DNA of 40,657 nt. Origin: FEN-1297 sp964530445 (GTDB taxonomy: Bacteria; Bacteroidota; Ignavibacteria; Ignavibacteriales; Ignavibacteriaceae). The stretch lies in NCBI GenBank assembly GCA_964530445.1, contig CAZHBJ010000014.1, positions 1 through 40,657 of the forward strand. Direction: 5' to 3'. Position 1 is the first letter of the stretch. Every line of letters starts with the position of its first letter. A program made the translations under genes and the position numbers. The notes beneath the pieces are model-generated. The model was not told where the DNA came from. It ran no database searches and worked only from the letters and a program-made list of their open reading frames with translations. Below, piece by piece: positions 32,767 to 40,657 of the stretch.

Positions 32767-35364
32767 TTATTTTAATTTAATCATCTTTTTAACTTGCAGT
32801 ATATTCCGGAAATTAATTGAATACAAATATACTCCGCTCGAAACATTCTGTCCGTAATTATTTTTCCCGTCCCAGCTAACAATATGACTTCCGGCCTGCT
32901 GAAAATTATCAATTAGAGTTGCCACTTTTTCCCCTGTAATATTGTAAATAATTAATTTTACATTTCCCGCATCAGGCAATTGATATTTTATAGTTGTAGT
33001 CGGATTAAAGGGATTAGGATAGTTTTGATAGATTTTAAAATCATCCGGAAATTGATTGCCTATTTCATTTACCAAGCTAACATTCTTCGATAAAGAAGTT
33101 AAAAACATTCCCCTTCCATGTGTAGCTGCATACAGTGTGGTATCGGAACCGCGGAATTCCAAATCCATTACCGGCACATTGGCTAATCCGTCGTTATCTT
33201 GTATCCAATTAGTTCCGTCATCAGTTGATGAAAATACGCCGAGATCCGTACCTGCATACAAATAACCTTTTATATACGGATTTAAAAAGATACAATTAAC
33301 AGGAATATTTGGAAGATCACCGGAAATATTTGACCAGGTATTTCCATAATCGGTTGTTTTAAAGACTTTTGAATTATTTAAAAAGCCGGAAAATGTAATA
33401 TACGCAATTGCAGAATTGCTATTATCGATTGCAATTTTTGTATTCCAGGCATTCGGCAATAAATTATCGCGTTCATTCCAGTTTGCCCCATCATCGGTAG
33501 TAACCCACAATTTGCCGTTAGTACAACCGGCATAAATTACAGATGAATTTTTTTTTGCAATAGCTATTGCAGAAATGTCTGCCCCGGAAGAACCTGATCC
33601 GTCTCCGGTTAAATCGGTGCTTAAAGAACTCCATGAAGATGCACCGTCGGAAGTTTTCCAAAGCCTATATGTTCCGGCGATAAGAATAGATGGATTATTC
33701 GGATCCATTGTAAAAGGTGTAATAAATAAAGTTCTATCTGTAGTTTCATGAGTACTCGAATTAGTCGGAATACCAGTTTGAGCATAACTAAATTTTGCAC
33801 CGCCGTTAGTGGACTTAAAAAAAGTAAAATTCGGTTGTTCGGCATAAATTATATCAGGATTATTATAATCTATTTGAACAACACCGCCGTCTCCGCCGAG
33901 AATAGGATTCCAGCTTTGACCTCCGGTTGATTTAAGCGTATAATTATCCTGCGTTCCGCCGTAATAAATTGAATCGGCAGGAGCAACCGCTCCAGAATAA
34001 AACTGAGTAATGAACAAATTATTGTTTATTGCGTTCCAAGTAATTCCGCCGTCTTTTGTCACATAAATTCCGCCGTCCGTTCCATTATAAATAATATTAC
34101 GGTTTGAAGGTGCAAAAACTAAAGTATGCATATCCGCATGGACAAAAGGTTTTAGATCGCCTTGATGATAAGCATTAGTTATGCGGTACCAGTCCGTACC
34201 GCTGTTTGTAGACATCCACAGGTCAATACCGCCTGCCCAAATTGTACCCGGTTTTGCAGGATCTACAGCAAGTGTGTTATTGTACCAGCCCTGCTTGCCA
34301 ACATAGGTTGTATTACCATCGGTTGAGGGACCCGGAATTTGTGAAATTTGATTCCATGAATTGCCGCTGTTATTCGTATACGCCATAAAACCAATTCCGT
34401 ATGTACTTAAATCCATAAAAGATGCGTAAGCAACCGAAGGATTCGAAGCAGAACCGGCAAATACAATTCGACCCATTCCTGATTTTTGATAATTTAGACT
34501 AAATGTGATTCCGCCATCAGTACTTCTCCATATTTGCGATTGACTAAATAATCCGAATGCCGCAAATATTGTTGCGGGACTAGTATAGTTTACTATAACA
34601 TCCATACAATTTCCGCCTGCCGAAGACGCAGGATTTGTAAAAGTATTTCCTCCATCCGTTGATTTAAATAATCCTGAACGTGTTGCGGCATAAAGAGAAT
34701 TGGTTGTACTATCAATAGCCAACCTATTAACATAAAAAAAACTGTAAATGTTGGTAGAGCTTAATTGAAACCAGGTAGCTCCCGCATCCGTCGATTTGAA
34801 AATTCCGTTGCCGCGGATATAATCATAATTATTAAAGCCCTCACCTGTACCGGCATAAATAATATTTGAATTATGAGGATCCATTACAAGAGAACAAACG
34901 GCTAAGTTTTCCATATGATCGTCCAGCGGGAACCAGCTTGATCCCCCGTCGGTGGTTTTCCAGACTCCTCCGCTTACCGAGCCTAGATAAACAATATTTG
35001 CATTATGAGGATCAACAACAATTGCGCGGATTCTTCCGCCTATATTTCCCGGGCCTAATTCTGTCCATTTTAAAGCCCGCGAAACTTTTTGTAATTTTTT
35101 AAGCTTATTTAATTTATCGATATGACTTATTGCATGTACTTTCCAATCTTCCGGAATATATCCAAGCGGGTAAGCACGCTGGTTGTAATACCACTTTGCC
35201 GCTTCCATCGGATATCCGGTTACCGATTCGTCTTTATCGGTTTCCCCAATAATATTATTTGTTTTATTGTTTAGCTGGATTTCTTTCGTATCTTTTTTAA
35301 AAAGAAAGAAAGCAATTGTAAAAGATATTACGGCGGCTATAATTATTAATAATTTTCTATCCAT
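32767..35364 (-). CDS. Asp-box/BNR repeat protein with type IX secretion sorting domain
   Basis: An 865-residue exported protein. The N-terminus has a hydrophobic segment (LLIIIAAVISFTIAFFLF), more like an anchor than a cleaved signal. The body has at least a dozen Asp-box repeats of the form STDGGxxW (KTTDGGSSWFPL, KSTDGGNTFTNP, VTKDGGITWNAI), which build a beta-propeller of the sortilin/VPS10 or sialidase type. The last 85 residues are a type A C-terminal sorting domain (NYPNPFNPTTTIKYQLP, GVYLYSINF). No catalytic glycosidase residues are evident. Single-gene unit with ATG at 35364; a surface or secreted role is inferred. Confidence 0.87.
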   Translation of the reverse strand: MDRKLLIIIAAVISFTIAFFLFKKDTKEIQLNNKTNNIIGETDKDESVTGYPMEAAKWYYNQRAYPLGYIPEDWKVHAISHIDKLNKLKKLQKVSRALKWTELGPGNIGGRIRAIVVDPHNANIVYLGSVSGGVWKTTDGGSSWFPLDDHMENLAVCSLVMDPHNSNIIYAGTGEGFNNYDYIRGNGIFKSTDAGATWFQLSSTNIYSFFYVNRLAIDSTTNSLYAATRSGLFKSTDGGNTFTNPASSAGGNCMDVIVNYTSPATIFAAFGLFSQSQIWRSTDGGITFSLNYQKSGMGRIVFAGSASNPSVAYASFMDLSTYGIGFMAYTNNSGNSWNQISQIPGPSTDGNTTYVGKQGWYNNTLAVDPAKPGTIWAGGIDLWMSTNSGTDWYRITNAYHQGDLKPFVHADMHTLVFAPSNRNIIYNGTDGGIYVTKDGGITWNAINNNLFITQFYSGAVAPADSIYYGGTQDNYTLKSTGGQSWNPILGGDGGVVQIDYNNPDIIYAEQPNFTFFKSTNGGAKFSYAQTGIPTNSSTHETTDRTLFITPFTMDPNNPSILIAGTYRLWKTSDGASSWSSLSTDLTGDGSGSSGADISAIAIAKKNSSVIYAGCTNGKLWVTTDDGANWNERDNLLPNAWNTKIAIDNSNSAIAYITFSGFLNNSKVFKTTDYGNTWSNISGDLPNIPVNCIFLNPYIKGYLYAGTDLGVFSSTDDGTNWIQDNDGLANVPVMDLEFRGSDTTLYAATHGRGMFLTSLSKNVSLVNEIGNQFPDDFKIYQNYPNPFNPTTTIKYQLPDAGNVKLIIYNITGEKVATLIDNFQQAGSHIVSWDGKNNYGQNVSSGVYLYSINFRNILQVKKMIKLK

Positions 35365-35527
35365 TATTTATTGATATTAATTCTTCAGGCAAAATTATTA
35401 ATCAATTTTTTAATGTTTACCTTTTATTAAAAAATATTCAAGAATATATATTAAAATTATCATTGCCTGTTCTATTTAAAATTGTATAATGTTAGTTTAA
35501 AGCTAAATTTTAATTTGATTATTTAAA

Positions 35528-38344
35528 GTGATACAAAACCTCAAAGCTTACAAACTTTCTAAGGAATTTACAGATAAATTAGCTGAAAAATCAGCCGGAT
35601 ATATTTCGCCGGAAATTTTCGATAAAATATTTCAACTATTCGAAAATGAAATTTCACTTCATTACTTTACCTACGGTTCCGAATCAAATTTACTGAGAAT
35701 TATTTTATCAATGTACGATAAAATTACACTACTTAACGAGTGTCTTCAATATCCGAATTATGTTGAAATATTAGTTGCCGTTTCAACCAACAGCAATTAT
35801 TTAACTGATATCCTGGTGCGAAACCCTGAATATTTTTACTGGATAGTCAACCCTTCAACTCTGGAAATAAAATTAAATGAAAAAAAATTTACGGAATCTA
35901 TTAAAAAGACGCTGTCCGGATTTAAATCCTTTAATGCAAAAGTTAATGCTTTAAGAACATTAAAAAGAAAAGAGATATTAAGAATCGGTATAAAAGATAT
36001 TTTAGGTATAGCCGGGCTCAAAGAAATAACCGGGGAATTATCGATCTTAGCAAAAACTATTTCTTCCGAATTATTTCAATTATGTTATACAGAAATTCTT
36101 TCCAAATATGATATTAAAAATTTGAATAGAAAATTCTGTTTAATTGCATTAGGCAAGCTCGGCGGAGGCGAATTAAACTACAGTTCCGACATAGATTTAA
36201 TTATCTTTTACGATAATAATTCTTTAATAATGAACAAACGGTATTATAATCAGATATTAACCGAAACTATTTATCTGTTTATTGAGAGTGCTTCCTCAAT
36301 AACACCGAACGGATTTATGTACAGGGTAGATTTCCGTCTGCGGCCGGACGGAAGAAATTCGCCTCTATGCCGGAGCTTAAATGAATATTTGGATTATTAC
36401 GAGAGCCGGGGTGAAGACTGGGAAAGACAAATGCTAATTAAAGCCGATTTTATTACAGGCAGTAAATCTCTTTATAGTTCGTTTATTAATTATCTCCAGC
36501 CGTTTATTTATCCTGTTACTTTTTCTTCCTCTCCGTTAGAACAAATTAAAAAATTAAAAATTAATATTGAAAAAAACCTGAACGATGAAGAAAATATAAA
36601 ATTAATATCCGGCGGAATTAGAAATATTGAATTTGCAGTTCAGGCATTACAGTTACTGAATGGCGGCAAAAACACAGAATTAAAAACACCTAACTCTTTG
36701 GATGCAATAACCAAATTAACATTGGCAAAATTAATTTCGGAGGATGAGGAAAAAACTTTAACTGATGCTTATATATTTTACCGTAAAATAGAACATTATT
36801 TGCAATTAATGAACAACTCTCAAACGCACAATATTCCGGATGAAGGTGAAATTGCCGAAAAATTAAGCGCATATTTAAATTTCAAAAATGTTGCCGCCTT
36901 TAAACATTTCGTTTCGGTTAATAAAAAATCGGTTCAAAAAATTTACAATTCTGTTATGGGAATAAAGCATAAAACGAATGTAAAAAGTACAATTCAAAAT
37001 GAAATCAACTTTGCAAACACGGCAAAAGCAGCTAAGAATTTTGAATATCTTAGAGAGGGCAAAGGATTATTTGGGAACAAACAATTCGATAAAGCTTCCA
37101 TAGATGAATTTGTAAAAATTGAAGGTGAATTAAACAAATATCTTATTACTTCATGCAGCCCGGATACCGTTCTTCAAAATTTTGTTAGAGTGATTAAACC
37201 TTTATCATTGCCTTCTATCTGGTATAAAGAATTCGGAGATAAAAAATTTTTCAGGTCATTTTTAACTTTATGTGAATTTTCCCAGAAAGCAATCGATCTT
37301 TTTGCCGAAGATGATGATTTACGTGACTTTTTTATAACAAGAAAGGTATTCGAAAAAGTTAATGCAAAAGACATAGAAAAGTTATCTGTTAAGAAAATGA
37401 TCTTTACTTTAACGGTTCAATTCACTTTAAAATTAATTCCGGCGGTAAAAATCTCAAAGCTCTTGCAAGTCTATTTTATGAAATCAATTAAGTCTAAAGT
37501 TGAAGAAAACACCGAAATAATATCGTTAAAAAATGAATATATGATTGCGGCAATGGGAAGTTTCGGATCGGGAGAAATGACTTTTTCTTCGGATATTGAT
37601 TTAATTTTTGTTATAAATGATTTAAATTCATACCCGGATATTCAAAAAGATTTTCAAACTTTACTAGTAAAATTAAAGGACGAATTAAAACCTTTTGATG
37701 TCGACTGCCGGCTCAGACCCGAAGGTAAAAGCAGTATTTTAGTGTGGGATTTAAAAAGCTACATTAAATATATTCAAAACCGGTCGAGGATATGGGAGCT
37801 GCAGGCATATTGTAAAATGAACTTTGTTTACGGTAATAAAAAAATCTTTAACAAGCTTGCACAGTCAATTAATTTAAGGATTAATGAAGAGGATAAAAAT
37901 TTTGTTAAAAAAGAAATTTTAGAAATGCGGAAAAAGCTTTATCCTCAAATTATAAGTTCAATTCCCGATTCTTTTAATATTAAAAAAAGCCCCGGAGGTT
38001 TGGCTGATATAGAATTTTTAATTCAATCGATTCTTCTAACAGGTAAAAATCTCTTTTTAAAATATCGGGCTAAAAACATTATTAATATTATTGAACTTCT
38101 TGGAAAAGCCGACAAAGAATTTTCCATACTTGAAGAATTAAAACCGAACTTTATATTTTTAAAAAATTTGGAATTAACAATACAAAGTGTTTTTAACAAT
38201 ACCAATCCGGTATTACCTTCAAATGAAGAAAAAAGGAATCTGGTTTCAACGTTTTTAAGCTTTGATTCAAAAGAGAAATTTCTTGATAAATTTAATTCTA
38301 TTTGTAAAAATAACCGTACTTTATACGAAAAATATTTACATTAA
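35528..38344 (+). CDS. glnE: Bifunctional glutamine synthetase adenylyltransferase/adenylyl-removing enzyme
   Basis: GlnE adds and removes AMP on glutamine synthetase in response to PII and glutamine. Both nucleotidyltransferase domains are visible: LGGGELNYSSDIDLIIFYD near residue 210 for the adenylyl-removing half and GSFGSGEMTFSSDIDLIFV near residue 680 for the adenylyltransferase half. Each is followed by its RLRP motif (VDFRLRPDGRNSP and VDCRLRPEGKSS). The 938 residues match the family. The start is a GTG at 35528, with no early ATG. The following gene begins directly after the TAA, so the two are cotranscribed. Confidence 0.95.
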   Translation: MIQNLKAYKLSKEFTDKLAEKSAGYISPEIFDKIFQLFENEISLHYFTYGSESNLLRIILSMYDKITLLNECLQYPNYVEILVAVSTNSNYLTDILVRNPEYFYWIVNPSTLEIKLNEKKFTESIKKTLSGFKSFNAKVNALRTLKRKEILRIGIKDILGIAGLKEITGELSILAKTISSELFQLCYTEILSKYDIKNLNRKFCLIALGKLGGGELNYSSDIDLIIFYDNNSLIMNKRYYNQILTETIYLFIESASSITPNGFMYRVDFRLRPDGRNSPLCRSLNEYLDYYESRGEDWERQMLIKADFITGSKSLYSSFINYLQPFIYPVTFSSSPLEQIKKLKINIEKNLNDEENIKLISGGIRNIEFAVQALQLLNGGKNTELKTPNSLDAITKLTLAKLISEDEEKTLTDAYIFYRKIEHYLQLMNNSQTHNIPDEGEIAEKLSAYLNFKNVAAFKHFVSVNKKSVQKIYNSVMGIKHKTNVKSTIQNEINFANTAKAAKNFEYLREGKGLFGNKQFDKASIDEFVKIEGELNKYLITSCSPDTVLQNFVRVIKPLSLPSIWYKEFGDKKFFRSFLTLCEFSQKAIDLFAEDDDLRDFFITRKVFEKVNAKDIEKLSVKKMIFTLTVQFTLKLIPAVKISKLLQVYFMKSIKSKVEENTEIISLKNEYMIAAMGSFGSGEMTFSSDIDLIFVINDLNSYPDIQKDFQTLLVKLKDELKPFDVDCRLRPEGKSSILVWDLKSYIKYIQNRSRIWELQAYCKMNFVYGNKKIFNKLAQSINLRINEEDKNFVKKEILEMRKKLYPQIISSIPDSFNIKKSPGGLADIEFLIQSILLTGKNLFLKYRAKNIINIIELLGKADKEFSILEELKPNFIFLKNLELTIQSVFNNTNPVLPSNEEKRNLVSTFLSFDSKEKFLDKFNSICKNNRTLYEKYLH

Positions 38345-40306
38345 TTGCTGTTGAAATTCCTAAAAAAATATTTTGCTGTACTAACCGGCTTATTTGTTTT
38401 TGTGGTTTACTTAACCACATTAGCTCCTTCTGTAGTAGAAATAGATTCCGGTGAGCTTGCTGCGGTACAATGCACATTAGGCATTGCGCATCCTACCGGG
38501 TATCCATTATTTACTATATTAGGTTATCTCTTTCATTTAATACCCTTACCTTTCAGCAAAATATATCAGCTTAATCTTCTTACTTCTATCTGGTGCAGTT
38601 TAGGCGTCGGAGTATTTGTATATACATCCAAATTGGTTTTGGACAACATCAATAGTTTTATTCCTAAAAAAATAACCGTACAGACTAAAAAGGAAACAAA
38701 AAAGGGAAAAGGAAAACAGATACGATCTAAAAAGGATTCAGCCGAAGTTGAAATACCGGAAATAAAAAGATACATTGGCGCCGTTCTTGGCGGCTTAATA
38801 TTAGCCTTTAGTAAAACTTTTTGGTTTCAAAGCACTTCGGTTGAAGTATATTCGCTTCAAATATTTTTGTTCAATCTTATACTGTTTTTTTTAATCAAAG
38901 CTTATTTACATAAAAATGATAATGATAAGATAAAATTTAGGAATCCGTGGATTTTATTTGCTGTGATTTTAGCTTTGGGTTTTGCCAACCATATGACGAC
39001 TTTATTCCTATTACCCGGCATTGCATATCTTTATTTTGATAAAAACAAATTCAATAAAAACAGCTTGTTGAGAATAGGATTAATGCTTTGCATATTTTTC
39101 CCGGTACTTATTTTAATATATTCATATCTTCCAATTAGAGCTTCACAAAATCCTATTCTGAATTGGGGAAACCCGGATAACTTAACCAGATTATTAAGAC
39201 ATGTAGAAGGCGATCAATATCATGTTTGGCTTTTTTCTTCAACTGCTGCAGCCGAAAAGCAATTCAGCTATTTTATTTCGAATTTACCCGACGAGTTTAT
39301 CGTCAGCCTCTTTATTTGTTTTGTAGGGCTGGTTGCTTCGTTTATTAAAGCAAGGAAATTTTTCTTTTTTGTTCTAATTACTTTTTTATTTACCGTTTTA
39401 TATGCAATCAATTACAATATTAAAGATATTGATTCATATTTTATTCTTGCTTACATATCGCTTGCATTTTTTGCAGTATTCGGAGTAGTACAACTGCTGT
39501 CCTTGCTAAAGTTGACAAAACGCCCGTATATAATTCCTTTTAGCTTAATAATTATTTTTATCGGTGTTCAAATTTATGTTAATTACGACAAGGTAAACCA
39601 AAGTGATGTTTTTACTTTTGAAGACTACACAAAAACAGTATTAAATTACTGCCCTAAATATTCCGTTATATTTAGTTACGAATGGGATTACTTTGTTTCT
39701 CCTTCTTATTATTTCCAGTATGCCGAACATTACCGTTCCGATATTACCGTAGTCGACAAAGAGCTTCTTAGAAGATCGTGGTACTATCATCAATTGAATA
39801 ACGATCACCCGGAATTACTAAAGGACATGGGCACCGACGTAAGTTCATTTTTACAAGCTCTGGTACCGTTCGAAAGCGGCGGAAATTTTAATCCTAATCT
39901 TCTTGAAACAGATTACAGAAGAATTATGACCGATTTGGTTGCAACCAATGTTAACTACCGCAACTTTTATATCTCGCCGGAATTATTTGAAATTGAAATG
40001 CAAAAAGGACAGTTCATTTTACCAAAAGGCTATACGCTTGTACCGGATATTTTAATGTTTAAAGTTGTTAAAGGCAATAAATATGTTCCGGCTCCCGATC
40101 CGAATTTCACCATAAGATTTCCAAAGAAAAGGAATTATTATATCAATTTTTTAGAGAATCAGGCCGGAGCCATGCTTGCAAGACGTGCATTATATGAGCT
40201 GCAATATGATAAGATTGCCCGCGCTAAAATTTATGTGAGAAAAATACAAACGGACTTTCCCGATTATGAATTGCCCGAAGGTTTAGTCAAAGCTTTACAA
40301 AAGTGA
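38345..40306 (+). CDS. DUF2723 family membrane protein
   Basis: A polytopic membrane protein of the DUF2723 (TMEM260-like) family, related by fold to membrane glycosyltransferases. The N-terminal signature VVEIDSGELAAVQCTLGIAHPTGYPLF spans about residues 30-56, followed by about ten hydrophobic segments up to residue 415 and a soluble C-terminal domain. A basic loop near residues 113-130 is rich in Lys. Start is a TTG at 38345 immediately after the glnE stop, with a second TTG at 38351; neither has a strong ribosome-binding site, so translational coupling to glnE is likely. Substrate unknown. Confidence 0.85.
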   Translation: MLLKFLKKYFAVLTGLFVFVVYLTTLAPSVVEIDSGELAAVQCTLGIAHPTGYPLFTILGYLFHLIPLPFSKIYQLNLLTSIWCSLGVGVFVYTSKLVLDNINSFIPKKITVQTKKETKKGKGKQIRSKKDSAEVEIPEIKRYIGAVLGGLILAFSKTFWFQSTSVEVYSLQIFLFNLILFFLIKAYLHKNDNDKIKFRNPWILFAVILALGFANHMTTLFLLPGIAYLYFDKNKFNKNSLLRIGLMLCIFFPVLILIYSYLPIRASQNPILNWGNPDNLTRLLRHVEGDQYHVWLFSSTAAAEKQFSYFISNLPDEFIVSLFICFVGLVASFIKARKFFFFVLITFLFTVLYAINYNIKDIDSYFILAYISLAFFAVFGVVQLLSLLKLTKRPYIIPFSLIIIFIGVQIYVNYDKVNQSDVFTFEDYTKTVLNYCPKYSVIFSYEWDYFVSPSYYFQYAEHYRSDITVVDKELLRRSWYYHQLNNDHPELLKDMGTDVSSFLQALVPFESGGNFNPNLLETDYRRIMTDLVATNVNYRNFYISPELFEIEMQKGQFILPKGYTLVPDILMFKVVKGNKYVPAPDPNFTIRFPKKRNYYINFLENQAGAMLARRALYELQYDKIARAKIYVRKIQTDFPDYELPEGLVKALQK

Positions 40307-40331
40307 AGCTTATATCACTGCAAAAATAAAA

Positions 40332-40657
40332 TCACTTAGCTGCGTCGGTCAATTCTTCTATTCTATCTTTACTTAAGCTTGCTTTTGTTCTGAATGACTG
40401 CAGCATAACATCCATTTGTTGAATCAGGTTTCTTTTGTAATATTTAGGTGCATATATCGAACCGTCAATCATATAAATACGATGGGTTTTTTCATCATAG
40501 AAAGTATAATTGAGAAATGGTCCGCCCATTCCTTTAGTATTCAATTCCCAAAGGCCTTGTGTTAACAATGCATATTTCCCCTGAAAATTCACTTCCGAAG
40601 TTGTATAATAATCTCCGGCAATAACTACGTAACTGCTATCGTCGGTAGTTCTATAAA
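40332..40657 (-). CDS. DUF4837-like protein, 5' end outside the window
   Basis: The frame stays open beyond the right window edge: upstream of an internal GTG at 40592 the translation continues as YRTTDDSSYVVIAGDYYTTS. The visible 108 codons are the C-terminal part, with GGPFLNYTFYDEKTHRIYMID and DGSIYAPKYYKRNLIQQMDVM, matching what I know of the DUF4837 family of Bacteroidota-type lipoproteins. It is convergent with the DUF2723 gene, ending 25 bases from it. Because the start is absent, neither its signal peptide nor its promoter can be judged. Confidence 0.72.
   Translation of the reverse strand, partial: YRTTDDSSYVVIAGDYYTTSEVNFQGKYALLTQGLWELNTKGMGGPFLNYTFYDEKTHRIYMIDGSIYAPKYYKRNLIQQMDVMLQSFRTKASLSKDRIEELTDAAK

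Noticed and set aside
1..40657. CRISPR array, tRNA and rRNA genes
   Set aside because: No regularly spaced direct repeats, no tRNA-like cloverleaf and no rRNA segments were seen in any intergenic region.

Overview
The window is an AT-rich chromosomal scaffold piece, most consistent with a member of the Ignavibacteria/Chlorobi side of the Bacteroidota superphylum. Support comes from the C-terminal type IX secretion-like sorting domain (NYPNPFNPTT... GVYLYSI), the Chlorobium-like 2[4Fe-4S] ferredoxins, the DUF2723 and DUF4837-like proteins and the overall gene style. This is inferred from protein character only; there is no rRNA in the window. A run of exactly 100 N (23814-23913) marks a scaffold join, so the order of the left and right parts is an assembly claim.

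Layout, left part. Positions 22-3901 carry acyl-CoA metabolism: a long-chain acyl-CoA ligase, a divergent XRE regulator of the short-chain fatty-acyl type with a degenerate peptidase site, and a hotdog thioesterase followed by threonine aldolase. Positions 5026-9003 form a tightly overlapping minus-strand operon (EamA exporter, acylphosphatase, ispF, DedA, lnt). A 154-bp MITE-like element with terminal inverted repeats and an 8-bp target duplication separates it from era. Positions 10315-12041 hold an ECF sigma factor/anti-sigma pair and a divergent small membrane protein. Three copies of GTAACC-N17-GTCATA lie in the shared intergenic region, one facing the sigma operon and two facing the membrane protein. 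Positions 12072-18165 are redox and envelope housekeeping: trxB, queG, a Rieske protein, an MBL hydrolase, two paralogous ferredoxins, and the TPM/LemA pair. Positions 18335-21643 hold an acyl-CoA dehydrogenase followed by an unusual module of an exported YidD-like protein and two paralogous exported TPR/membrane proteins. rlmN and a SpoU-type methyltransferase run rightward up to the gap.

Right part. After the gap come accessory-looking genes: a Fic AMPylase with a winged-helix-like N-terminal extension, and an AlbA_2 (Schlafen-type) regulator. Then follows a minus-strand operon of secA, PII (glnB) and a large TPR lipoprotein resembling SprE/PorW, then a large Asp-box repeat protein with a T9SS sorting domain. 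glnE and a DUF2723 multi-spanning membrane protein run rightward. The window ends inside a DUF4837-like gene.

The strongest unusual signals are the autoregulated ECF promoter set with an apparently leaderless sigma gene, the MITE-like nested palindrome, the YidD module outside its usual locus, and two perfect palindromes in divergent promoter regions of fatty-acid genes. No tRNA, rRNA or CRISPR array was seen.
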